Below, in pieces: positions 32,541 through 42,884 of a DNA stretch of 64,000 nt (positions within the stretch are counted from its first letter, which is position 1; each line of letters starts with the position of its first letter). The notes under the pieces are model-generated. The model was not told the origin of the DNA and did no database searches. It saw only the letters and a program-made list of their open reading frames with translations. A program made the position numbers and the translations under genes. The DNA comes from Arion vulgaris (taxonomy: Eukaryota > Mollusca > Gastropoda > Stylommatophora > Arionidae), in contig CM036765.1 of assembly GCA_020796225.1 (NCBI GenBank), positions 4,606,228 to 4,670,227 of the forward strand. The letters run 5' to 3'.

Positions 32541-33352
32541 ACTATGGTATATGTATTAGTGTACGTACTGTTACGGTGAGATGCAGTAGCGTAGTTGTTA
32601 GGGAACTCACTTCTTAGACTAGTGGTCCGGGCTCAATTGCACAATGTAGTCGTAGATTTCTTTCCAACTGTAACAGCTCTCAGGTCGACCTAACCTCACT
32701 TAAGTACCAGGAAAAGCACAAGGAAGTAAAGGCGACCGGTGTGATATTGACCACATCACCCATCGTGTGACGACGGTCAATGAAAAATACGGACCTAACA
32801 CCGTATTACCCTATACACCACATGTTATAAAAAAGGTTTCTTTACTTTTTCTTTACTTAAGTACTGTCACGATTGTTATGAAATTTGCTTGCAACATCAA
32901 CGAACAGAATTCCAGAGTGAATGCCCCTTCACGTGTGCAGTCACCACGAAACTGTTCAGGTAAGGATTTTTCTTCACGCCCCCTAACAGAAAAATAATAA
33001 TTGACCTTACTGGGAATTGAACGCGGTTCTTCCTAATGAGAATTAGCCCTCTAATTCATTCAGTCATACGCTTCTCATCCGCATTTTAACCCTCACGCGC
33101 ACAGTGTCCACTATTCGTTCGTTTCATCACAAGGGTGTTTCGTGACCTTCGACACATGCAGTCTAGTTAAGAACTAGCTTTGGACGGTGTGTTTATTTCC
33201 CGGGTGGTAAATTAACTTGTTCTTTTACTGTGTAGTCAAGATGACAGACGAGACGAAAGCCATTACAAAAATTCACGAAGGGGAGATAATAAAAATGTAT
33301 TATTAATTCATTTTTATTACCCAGCCTTTTAAATAATGAAAATGAAATAACT
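32541..33352. other. Intronic sequence with tRNA-like repeat scraps
   Basis: Contains GTGGTCCGGGCTCAATTGC at about 32620 and an inverted SINE-like head near 33005-33060 (GGGAATTGAACGCGG). No exon recognised. Confidence 0.35.
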
Positions 33353-34017
33353 TTGTCCAAATTTCAACAGCACTTACCCACGAATATTTTCTTTGTCCAA
33401 ATTTCAACAGCACTTACCCACGGATATTTTCTTTGTCCAAGTTTCAACAGCACTTACCCACGAATATTTTCTTTGTCCAAGTTTCAACAGCACTTACCCA
33501 CGGATATTTTCTTTGTCCAAGTTTCAACAGCACTTACCCACGAATATTTTCTTTGTCCAAGTTTCAACAGCACTTACCCACGAATATTTTCTTTGTCCTA
33601 GTTTCAACAACACTTACCCACGAATATTTTCTTTGTCCAAATTTCAACAGCACTTACCCACGGATATTTTCTTTGTCCAAGTTTCAACAGCACTTACCCA
33701 CGAATATTTTCTTTGTCCTAGTTTCAACAACACTTACCCACGGATATTTTCTTTGTCCAAATTTCAACAGCACTTACCCACGGATATTTTCTTTGTCCAA
33801 ATTTCAACAGCACTTACCCATGGATATTTTCTTTGTCCAAATTTCAACAGCACTTTCCCACGGATATTTTCTTTTTCCTAGTTTCAACAGCACTTACCCA
33901 CGAATATTTTCTTTGTCCTAGTTTCAACAACACTTACCCACGGATATTTTCTTTGTCCAAATTTCAACAGCACTTACCTACGAATATTTTCTTTGTCCAA
34001 GTTTCAACAACACTTAC
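33353..34017. repeat. 40-bp minisatellite carrying a splice donor in every unit, ~16 intronic copies
   Basis: Exact 40-bp period (CACTTACC at 33371, 33411 ... 34011). On the gene's strand a unit reads AAAGAAAATATCCGTGG then GTAAGTGTTGTTGAAAC: about 18 bases resembling the end of the exon at 34018 and 22 intronic bases. The rightmost copy is the true donor; the other 16 all keep GTAAGTG. Open frames across it on the plus strand are artefacts. Confidence 0.96.
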
Positions 34018-34104
34018 CCACGGATGTTTTTCTTCAAGCAGTTGCATCGTCACTGGATTATATATTTCAGCCAGCAATGCTCTCTCAGTGCCACGTTGCA
34101 TCAG
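34018..34104 (-). CDS. M13 peptidase exon (ERALLAEIYNPVTMQLL)
   Basis: 87 bp, phase 0 at both ends. Acceptor CTTCCAACTGCAG; donor GTAAGT. It encodes LMQRGTERALLAEIYNPVTM then QLLEEKHPW. This matches the M13 segment 'T...ERR....YN.MTL.EL....P', N-terminal to the 'W..yf' block. It joins exons 36911-37090 and 29889-30022 in frame. The intron opens with the donor-bearing array. Confidence 0.92.
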
Positions 34105-34159
34105 CTGCAGTTGGAAGTGTTTATATTTGATCATCACATATTTGAACCCAATAGTACCC

Positions 34160-34420
34160 AGAATAGGACACACAATTAGAAGACTGACTGAAAGAATTGC
34201 AAGACAGGAACTGTTTTGGGGCCCGTGGGGAGAGAGTGGTGGTGGAGCGCCTGGAGAGGAGAGCTGAAGACAGATAAGGGATAGGTAGGATGGGGGAAAG
34301 AGTTGGAGGGGATGGTGGAAGAAAGGAGGAGCTGGAAGAAATGTCTTGAAGACATGTGTTCCATTTGGGAGTTAAAAAGTGAAGAAGAAGAAGTACCAAG
34401 AACTGGTTTTATTCCTACAG
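34160..34420 (+). mobile_element. RTE-like LINE 3' end
   Basis: The plus strand reads RIGHTIRRLTERIARQELF, the LINE terminal 'GHTLR' motif, then a purine-rich tail GAAGAAGAAGAAG. It starts about 55 bp upstream of the acceptor of the exon at 34018. Confidence 0.7.
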
Positions 34421-34439
34421 TCAGTGATTGATGATGAGA

Positions 34440-34980
34440 ATTAATTAAGCAAGTGAACGGCAACCGGATCTCCTTGGGCGAAACGATACTTCAAGAGGAA
34501 GAAGCATACACATACTTGGGCAGCAATGTAGACAAGCAGAGAGAAACATATAATGATGTCAGAATAAGAGTACAGAAAGCAAGAGAAGCTTTCAAAGCAC
34601 TTGGAAATCTTGGAAGTCTAAAGAAATCAAATCTAGAACCATACTTGGATTATTCAACTACAATGAAAAGTACTGTACTGGTCAGAAATATGGAGCACAA
34701 CTAAAATAATAACACGTACACTGCAAACATTCATAAACTAGTGTCTGCGCAGAATAGAGGGACTGAGATGGTATGATAGTTATAAACGAGGAGCTTATAG
34801 AGAGAACAAGACAGACCCCAGTGAACCAAGAGGTTACAAATGAAGGTGTCGCTTGATAGGACACACCTTGAGAAAATATGAGGGGAACTCTAACAAGAAG
34901 GGTCATTTCCTGGAACCAACCAGCAGGGAAGACGAGAAGGACGCCTAGAAATCCTAAGAACAAGAGATTTGCAACTCGTT
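34440..34980 (+). mobile_element. RTE-like LINE C-terminal fragment
   Basis: TYLGSNVDKQRETYNDVRIR VQKAREAF (about 34510-34590), then, frameshifted, LRWYDSYKRGAY and LIGHTLRKYEGN. Typical post-RT region. Confidence 0.75.
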
Positions 34981-35239
34981 CCAGCTCTTCTATATACCAT
35001 TAACCCTTTCACGCCCTAATATTGTTACGTCTGGGGGCATTTATATTGCAATATATACTGAACTAGTCAGTATAATGGTTGTATGTAGTCTTTACAGTGT
35101 TTTTTTCCTTCTTTTTTCGATCCAGAAGCACTTGAGCTATCAGCTCTTCGGCTCGGTGCCATGGACATCGTAACGCTTCGGTTCGGTGCCACAAAAACCG
35201 TAAATCTGGGGAATCTGTGGCTTTTCTGCTCGTATGTGA

Positions 35240-35790
35240 GCTAGTATTTGGGCTCGGAAGAATGAATTGGTTAACTCTTTCTCAAAATATCTTACCCGTG
35301 TATTTCTATCGTCCTCTCTTTCGCCTTCTTTGCTGGTGTGTTCCAGGAAATGGCCCATCTTGTTAAATCTTTGCTGGTGTGTTCCAGGAAATGGCCCATC
35401 TTGTTAAATCTTTGCTGGTGTGTTCAGAAATGGCCCATCTTGTTAAATCTTTGCTGGTGTGTTCCAGGAAATGCCCATCTTGTTAAATCTTTGCTGGTGG
35501 TTCCAGAAATGGCCCATCTTGTTAAATCTTTGCTGGTGTGTTCCAGGAAATGGCCCATCTTGTTAAATTACTCTCAAAGTAGGTCATATCAATCATTAGC
35601 GTCTTTCTTCACGTTTTTTTCTCTCTGGTATCTATCTCGTTCTCTACTCATTTGTGACTCTATCATACAATCTCAGTCCCTCTATTCTGCTCAGACACCA
35701 ATTGATGAATGTTTGCAGTTTATGCGTTATTGTATTAGTCGTTCTCCATCTGTCTGATCCATACAGCAGAACTGTGTTAACTTCTTTCAT
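35240..35790 (-). mobile_element. RTE-like LINE fragment with 41-bp array
   Basis: The minus strand reads TVLLYGSDRWRTTN and KLQTFINWCLSRIEGL (about 35660-35775). At 35330-35578 the text AAATCTTTGCTGGTGTGTTC CAGGAAATGGCCCATCTTGTT repeats 6 times (period ~41), again built from LINE 3' sequence. Confidence 0.75.
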
Positions 35791-35929
35791 TTCTCTAATT
35801 CAGTATTGCCTCACAGCGTCAGGATAAAAAAGATATATAGAACGGGCTTTGTGTGTTGCTTCATAAACTATGTTTCTCGTCGACTCTGTTATCTCGACTG
35901 CGTTAACATTTGAGTCAATACATTGATTC

Positions 35930-36260
35930 TAATACTGGTGCCAGATTTGATTTCTTTAGACTTCCATACATTTCCAAGTGCAATGGAAGCTGTTCTTGCC
36001 TTCTGATACGCTCTGAAGATTTCAACGAAGAAAATAAAGGATATTCTCTATCTTGGTTGCGCAAGTTAAGCATACCGATTGATGCGGCAAGACGGAAAAC
36101 CACGAGAGAAACCCAATTAGATACATCAACCAACACAGAACATGAGTTGTTAGTCTAAATACACTGAAGTACACGCGTGGGAAGAGATTGGAGCAATTAT
36201 GGACACGTGCGATGTGCGATGAATGTGATCCTCAAATTAACAATGAACAGTCCTTATTCG
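35930..36260 (+). mobile_element. LINE scraps (LINE D tail)
   Basis: 36005-36155 reads EDFNEENKGYSLSWLRKLSI then a RKTTRETQLDTSTNTE tail, matching 22370-22490. 35930-36000 resembles the ALGN.WKSKEIKS text of a post-RT region on the minus strand. Confidence 0.6.
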
Positions 36261-36494
36261 GGCATCTTTATCTGCCCCCTTTGTTGTCTACATTTGCACA
36301 ATTATGTGTATGATTCTATTGCAGTATGGTTTTATCCAGAAATATCGAGTTTCCGTGGGTTTTTTTAATTATCATCTTTGTCTTTCCCTTAAGAATGTTT
36401 GTTGATTAAAGAATAAAAGGTATCTAACACCATTCTCCCTATGGTATGACAATAAGCTCATCAGTCACCTATAGCAAAGTAGGTAACACATTAC

Positions 36495-36750
36495 TCAAGT
36501 GACCACGTGCCGTGTTAATTCCGTGGTTGGAGGCCAGTTTGAGTTAAAAATTCTCGATGTGCACAGGGTCCACGGTTAGACTACAGAAACCCTGATCCTA
36601 TACTTGAGAATCTAAATACAAGTACCTCTGAGATTAGAGTAAAGCTCGACTGAATGGCGAGGGCCACTGATGATAATGAAAGATAGTCTTCATGCAAAAC
36701 TCAGATAAATGTACCATATTAGACCCAAGACTACGCCTGAATTCAAGATT
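36495..36750 (+). mobile_element. Interspersed repeat S4 copy
   Basis: ACCACGTGCCGTGTTAATTC..., AGAAACCCTGATCC, ACAAGTACCTCTGAG and GACTACGCCTGAATTCAAG match 16700-17030 and 29490-29515. The 35-bp segment is single copy here. Confidence 0.7.
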
Positions 36751-36910
36751 TAAATAAAATCAGACAGACAGACAAACTGATTTCACCAAAAGACTGTGCA
36801 AAAGATTGTGCAAATGCATGATCGTCTATTTCATACAGGATGGCACATGATAGTGTCGGAAACGAATGTATTTAAAAAGAGAAGCATAATTGGTCTTATT
36901 GTGCACTAAC

Positions 36911-37090
36911 CTGTGATATACTAATCTCTAGCTCCACTATATCAATGACATCCTGTTCTGCATCGGTTCTGTTGACTCCCAAAAGAACTAAGTTGTCCAC
37001 CAACCACATTTCATAGCTCTTCACTACACTGTCGTTACGTCCATTGTTGTACTTTTTAGCTGAACCAAGGCTCAAGGTGGCATCTTCAAT
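36911..37090 (-). CDS. M13 peptidase exon (LSLGSAKKYNNG...LLGVN)
   Basis: 180 bp (60 codons), phase 0 at both ends. Acceptor TGATTCTCCTTCAG; donor GTTAGT. It encodes IEDATLSLGSAKKYNNGRND, SVVKSYEMWLVDNLVLLGVN and a helical end (ELEISISQ). This is the M13 'Q..LgLps.eYY......v..Y...m......LG' block. The upstream exon seen (45599) ends in phase 1, so an intervening exon is missing. Confidence 0.94.
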
Positions 37091-37116
37091 CTGAAGGAGA
37101 ATCATCACCAAGAAAT

Positions 37117-37460
37117 GTGGCTGCTACATAAGAATATGACTGCTACAGAAGTAATGTAGCTGCTGCAAAAGTAATGTGGCTGCTACAAAAGTAATGTGGC
37201 TGCTACAGAAGAAATGTGGCTGCTACAAAAGTAATGTGTCTACTACAGAAGTAATATGTCTACTACAGAGTAATGTGTCTACTATAGAAGTAATGTGTCT
37301 ACTAAGAAGTAATGTGTCTATTACAAAGTAGTGTCATTACGAAGTAATGTGTCTACTATAGAAGTAATGTGTCTATAAGAAGTAATGTGTCTACTACAGA
37401 AGTAATGTGTCTACTACAGAAAAATGTAGCTGCTACAGAAGTAATGTAGCTGCTAGAAGT
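37117..37460. repeat. 20-bp array, ~17 copies, upstream of an exon acceptor
   Basis: Unit CTGCTACAGAAGTAATGTGT with variants. It begins 27 bp from the acceptor of the exon at 37090. On the gene's strand units contain ACTTCTGTAG, an acceptor-like sequence. Confidence 0.93.
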
Positions 37461-37509
37461 ATTTTACAATATAAGTCATCAAATGCCCAGAAATCCTACC
37501 CTTCAAGAA

Positions 37510-37890
37510 CATGTCTTACTACTATGTATGCAGGTCATGTAGGATGCCTCTGGATTTGTTCTTCTTTGTCCGGGATGTTCTAAAAAATGTTGTGTAGCAC
37601 CTTGTTTCAAAAGCTTCAATTTTGTTTTTTAATGTTTGTGTTATAGTCCACGATTCACATCTATATGTTGCCACATAGAATATGAGAATACTGAGTTTTG
37701 GTAAGAACCCAGAAACAACGGAAGCAATGAACATGAACCCAGAAACAGAAGCAATGAATATGAAACCCAGGAAACAACGGAAGCCAATGAATAAACAGGA
37801 AACAACGACCAATGAATATGAAACCAGGAAACAACGGAAGCAATGAATATGAAACCCAGGGAAACAACGGAAGCCAATGAATATCAACAA
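37510..37890 (-). mobile_element. LINE F fragment with ~38-bp array
   Basis: The minus strand reads YVATYRCESWTITQTLKNKI EAFETRC, the 'ATYGCETW...FE...R' post-RT motif (about 37580-37690). At 37700-37885 the text AATGAATATGAAACCCAGGA AACAACGGAAGC repeats 5 times. Confidence 0.7.
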
Positions 37891-38254
37891 TAATTATTAG
37901 AAGCTTCACGGAAAAATAAATGACCAAACACACGATTCGAACCACTTACTCTTATTTCTTACGACACCCAATACGAGCATTCTTACGAGCACAACCAGGG
38001 AGCCATTAAAACAGATAGTTTTACTGAAGAATGTCTTTTACAAACGCTTCGTTTTAGCTAGACACAGAATAATCAGGTACTGTTCGATCGAACAGTGTTT
38101 GCACAAACACATGCTATAAGCTTATTGCTTTTTGTAAGTGCCCCAGGGTAAGCAACAGTAGCAATGAATTTGATCACTAATAGACAGCTACAAGTATTAG
38201 GGCTTCTGAAAAACAAATGACCAAACACAGGGAATATGCATGTTCTCAGAAGTT

Positions 38255-39360
38255 TTACTTTCCAGCAGGATGCTTGCTATAAACATTTCTAAGATGTGGA
38301 TGGGTCTAGCAGGATGCTTGCTATAACTATTTCTAAGATGTGAATGGGTCTAGCAGGATGCTTGCTATAAACATTTCTAAGATGTGGATTGGTCTAGCAG
38401 GACGCTTGCTATAAACATTTCTAAGATGTGAATGGATGTAGCAGGACGCTTGCTATAAACATTTCTAAGATGTTGATGGGTCTAGCAGGACGCTTGCTAT
38501 AAACATTTCTAAGATGTGGATGGGTCTAGCAGGATGCTTGCTATAAACATTTCTAAGATGTGGATGGGTCTAGCAGGACGCTTGCTATAAACATTTCTAA
38601 GATGTGGATGGGTCTAGCAGGATGCTTGCTATAACATTTCTAAGATGTGAATGGGTCTAGCAGGGCGCTTGCTATAACCATTTCTAACATGTGGATGGGT
38701 CTAGCAGGACGCTTGCTATAAACATTTCTAAGATGTGAATGGATGTAGCAGGACGCTTGCTATAAACATTTCTAAGATGTTGATGGGTCTAGCAGACGCT
38801 TGCATAAACATTTCTAAGATGTGGATGGGTCTAGCAGGATGCTTGCTATAAACATTTCTAAGATGTGGATGGGTCTAGCAGGACGCTTGCTATAAACATT
38901 TCTAAGATGTGGATGGGTCTAGCAGGATGCTTGCTATAACATTTCTAAGATGTGAATGGGTCTAGCAGGGCGCTTGCTATAACCATTTCTAACATGTGGA
39001 TGGGTCTGGCAGGACGCTTGCTATAACCATTTCTAAGATGTGAATGGGTCTATCAGGATGCTTGCTATAACCATTTCTAAGATGTGGATGGGTCTAGCAG
39101 GACGCTTGCTATAAACATTTCTAAGATGTGGATGGGTCTAGCAGGACGCTTGCTATAAACATTTCTAAGATGTGGATGGATCTAGCAGGACGCTTGCTAT
39201 AAACATTTCTAAGATGTAAATGGGTCTAGCAGGATGCTTGCTATAAACATTTCTAAGATGTGGATGGGTCTAGCAGGACGCTTGCTATAAACATTTCTAA
39301 GATGTGAATGGGTCTAGTAGGATGCTTGCTATAAACATTTCTAAGATGTGGATGGGTCTT
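38255..39360. repeat. 44-bp minisatellite, ~25 copies, with higher-order structure
   Basis: Unit GGGTCTAGCAGGATGCTTGC TATAAACATTTCTAAGATGT GGAT. The same series of variant units at 38430-38700 recurs at 38735-39010 (GGATGTAGC, GTTGATGGG, GGGCGC, AACATG), showing duplication of a block of about 305 bp. Confidence 0.95.
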
Positions 39361-39399
39361 AGTGCTGTTATGTTAATGATTATGACAACAAGAAACGAG

Positions 39400-39930
39400 G
39401 AGAATTTATTCTTTTCTTATTCTCCAATCATGTTTTCCCTCACATCGTCAGGATAAGAAATTTCTAGAACGAGTTCTTCGTCCGCTTCATAAGTAGTGTA
39501 TTTCGTCGCCTCTGTTATCTCTGAGGTCCACCTTTTGCGTGGCCTGCCTTTTGCTTTGTATCCATTGTATTGGAACAGCATTGCATTGTCAGTTGAAAAT
39601 CTGCTTATGTGGCTGAACCATTTAATTTATTGTTTCTTCATGAAGTTCAGTACTGATGTTGTACCCACTTTTTCCTGATCTCTTCATTTCTCAACCGGTA
39701 TCTTCTTGTTACACCCAGCATTATGCGTAGACACTTCATCTCTGTCGTTACTAGTTTTCTTATATTATTTGATGTCAGCGTCCAGGTTTGGTACTGATAG
39801 CATACTGTTGGGAGAAAGACTGTGTTGAACAACGCTCTTTTTGTGTTCATTGTGATATGCTTGCATTTTTAAATTGGTGCCATTTGTCCTATCATTTGAT
39901 TTGCTTTATTGCATCTATGTTGGATTTCAT
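39400..39930 (-). mobile_element. LINE G C-terminal fragment
   Basis: The minus strand reads TKRALFNTVFLPTVCYQYQT WTLTSNN then RLRNEEIRKKWVQHQY, a post-RT region. The 3' text matches 53740-54010. Confidence 0.75.
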
Positions 39931-40189
39931 TAGTTATTTTTTCTTTTGCTGAAAAAAATGCTCTCTATGTACAGTTTATTATATTATAAATATACACCAA
40001 AAAGCTTACATAAACTCGGCTGAGAGTACTGTCGTTCAAATCCCGGTTCACTTCTACTGTAAATAATGGCATAATAACTGAAATGCACAAAAACAAAAAT
40101 TACTTATTTTAAAATGCCATTATTCTTTTCACATAAAGAGATACCGATAAAAACTAAATCAAATCGTATAAGTACGATTTTCTGGCCAA

Positions 40190-42110
40190 CACTGTTGCTA
40201 GTGCCAAACATGGCCAATAACAACAGCTAATGAGCGGGAAATCATAACGCAGCGATGGAGATTGTGTGCTTTAGAAGAGCTGCAGGGTCAAAGGCGCATG
40301 GGGACAACGCCACGCCAGGATTAATGGAGAAGGCACTAATCAAGACCCTGTGCCCCACCTTCACGCGGTGACCCTGGTAACAGACTTTGGTTCTGGTCTT
40401 GCTAAGGGGGTAGGGATCGAGGGAGAGCTACATGTAGTGGTAGTAGTGCAAGCATGGAAAAGAAATGCAGGTCCAAAAATTACGAACAAAATGCACGCAT
40501 CTCCTGGTCGATGTCCGATAAAATTTGCCCAAGTGGCCGAAAAGGAAGAAACAGCAGTGTACGAGTCGTCTGCGAACGAGTATTAACTCCCAGGAGGCGG
40601 GGGAGCAAACAAACATACGGTATGAGTGGTGCAGCCAACGAAGAGACGTGGACCAACGTGAGGCAAAACTCAGAGCCCATATCTCTATCTTTCTCTTTCT
40701 CTCTCTCTCTCGTCCTCCTGCAGCCCGTATATGCAGGTCCCTGTTTGAGTTGCACGTGGGCCCACATAGGGCGAAACTCGGGTCTCCATCTCAGGGGTGG
40801 GGGTCTGAGTAAAGCCCAAGGTCCGAACAGCCCTGAGGCAAATGTGAGCAAGGTGGGAATTGAAGGAGATGGTAAGGCATGCACCAGGGCAGAGCGAGCA
40901 CGCATGTGGACGATGCATGGGCGGACCCACCGGTGGGCAAACGTACACGGTGCAGATGGCGCGGAGGGGGTCCGAATTTAGCTATGCGTCCGGACAAGCT
41001 AGAGGCAATGTCAATGTGTGCACGGTGAGAAACAGCAGAAACGTAAGAAACAGTAGTCGTCAGTGAAGGAATCCCAACTTCCCCGGAGTAAAGGGTCGCA
41101 AGCAAATTACAAGCTGTGGAGCAAGAATCAATAAGAACGATGCGTAACGAATCAAAAGTCCAAAGACAGGGCAGACATGCAAGATGCTGTTGATGGTGCG
41201 ACGGGAAGGCGTGGCAAACGTAAGGGTTAGCGGACCACCCGGATGAGCAGGTGAAAAATTGAAAGCACAGCAGAGGCTTGAACCCAGTAGACAACAAAGA
41301 TCTCGGTAAGTGTCTCTGAAAAACACTGTAATGCATCATGTTGATGCATGGGAAGATTGCGGTAAACTCCGTACATGAGGCAAAGCGCAGAGAAATCTAT
41401 TGGGTAAAGTTAGCCGAGCGCAAATTTTAAAGTTACGTTTTAGTGCCTAACGAAACTGCCCTCCCTGGGACAACCGAGCTGTTGCATTAACTGCTGCATT
41501 AACGACTAACATCCCCGGAAGAACTGAGGTGGGTGATGTTGGCTAGCGCAAAATGTCAATTGCGTTGCTAGCGCCGATTGAAACTACCTTCTAGAATATA
41601 TGTGCGCAATCCCAGTCTAGTGTTTCCCGTTGTCAGGGAAATTGCAGAGTAAACACTTGCAAATTGCCAAGTGCCGGCACCCGTCTGAAACGGTTGAGAA
41701 TACTGCTACTCAGGATAAACTCACAGTGGATTAAAAAACTAAAGCCGATAATACAAAGGCTTGACCCAAACATGACTAAAGGCAATACTTTTCGGACGTC
41801 GATCATCCTACACAGAGTGAGATGACGTCCAAGCACCATGACTCAGCTCAGATAAATTCTACGGCAAAACGATGATCGAAAAGGCGTAGATCCGGGCCAA
41901 AATATACAGCAGAATGGATCGTATCCTAGGGCTAGCTACCCTAGTAAATAAACAGCTGGTTGAAACCGAACATACCACCGAAGGATAAGCACTAGAGCTC
42001 GAAATGGTTGTGAACGTACACCCGTTCTTGGTGTTTAGCTGTTTATATATCACATTAGACTGATAAAAACGACCGAAAAGAACGATCGAAAGAGGAAGAA
42101 GAAGAGTGCA
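40190..42110. repeat. Unclassified GC-richer interspersed repeat
   Basis: Segments match 31745-32540 (see there). GC content is visibly higher around 40450-41300, and both strands show open stretches (40480-40905 -, 40791-41339 -, 40454-40981 +), but none resembles a known protein. A (CT)n run lies at about 40690-40712. A SINE S3 copy ends the region (41925-42110). Confidence 0.45.
41925..42110 (+). mobile_element. SINE S3 copy
   Basis: GGGCTAGCTACCCTAGTAAATAA, CTGTTTATATATCACATTAG and GAACGATCGAAAGAGGAAGA. The 5' side merges with the unclassified repeat. Confidence 0.7.
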
Positions 42111-42425
42111 AGAGTGACAATAAGAGACAAAATTAGAAATGAAGACATCAAAAGACTGAATGGAAAACCAGTTCATAAAAGAACAACATATTAAATAGTT
42201 TGATCAACTGACAAGAATGCCTTGGTATCGACTACCACAGAAAATGTATAACAAGTACAGAGCAAAAGGAAGACCACGCAAAAGATGGAGCAACTGCTTC
42301 AAGAGCAGCCTTGAGAAAATGAATAATAGTGCACAAAATACCATAGAACAAGAACATCTTAGATCCCTACAACAACAACCTCTACCCCCTTTCCACACAC
42401 ATTTCTATAAAGAAGTAAATGGTGA
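42111..42425 (+). mobile_element. LINE C-terminal fragment
   Basis: The plus strand reads RIRNEDIKRLNG-like text and, near 42270, SKRKTTQKMEQ, the 'GRPRKRW' LINE tail (AAAGGAAGACCACGCAAAAG). Related to 52716-52949 in reverse. Confidence 0.6.
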
Positions 42426-42527
42426 AAGAGAAGTCGAAGATTATTCCGTTGTGCTCTGGTCGTTGATCATGCTAGTAGAATAATCAAAGTAGACATAGGA
42501 CAGCCCTGTCAATCTTCCCTAGAACCA

Positions 42528-42845
42528 ATGCTACAGCATTACTCAATAGATGTGCTACAGCATTACTCAATAGATGTGCTACAGCATTACTCAATAGATG
42601 TGCTACAGCATTACTCAATAGATGTGCTACATCATTACTCAATAGATGTGCTACAGCATTACTCAATAGATGTGCTACAGCATTACTCAATAGATGTGCT
42701 ACAGCATTACTCAATAGATGTGCTACATCATTACTCAATAGATGTGCTACAGCATTACTCAATAGATGTGCTACAGCATTACTCAATAGATGTGCTACAG
42801 CATTACTCAATAGATGTGCTACAGCATTACTCAATAGATGTGCTA
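42528..42845. repeat. 24-bp array, ~13 copies, frame-neutral
   Basis: Unit ATGTGCTACAGCATTACTCA ATAG. Both strands stay open because 24 is a multiple of 3 (HYSIDVLQ and SNAVAHLL repeats). Some units have CATCATT. Source sequence not recognised. Confidence 0.95.
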
Positions 42846-42884
42846 CTCTCAAGTGGGATTTCTGGGATTTCCAAAATCTTATCT

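Noticed and set aside
33353..33921. Open frames with FQQHLPT/STALTH repeats
   Set aside because: Antisense frames of the 40-bp donor array, open because of unit composition.
40095..40190. Candidate for the missing M13 exon (minus strand ...FIGISLCEKNNGILK)
   Set aside because: Vaguely like the 'F.V..D.KNS' strand, but an in-frame TAA precedes any usable donor and no acceptor gives the needed phase.
40454..41339. Open frames on both strands in the GC-richer patch
   Set aside because: No recognisable domain, overlapping antisense frames, and sequence shared with another repeat locus.
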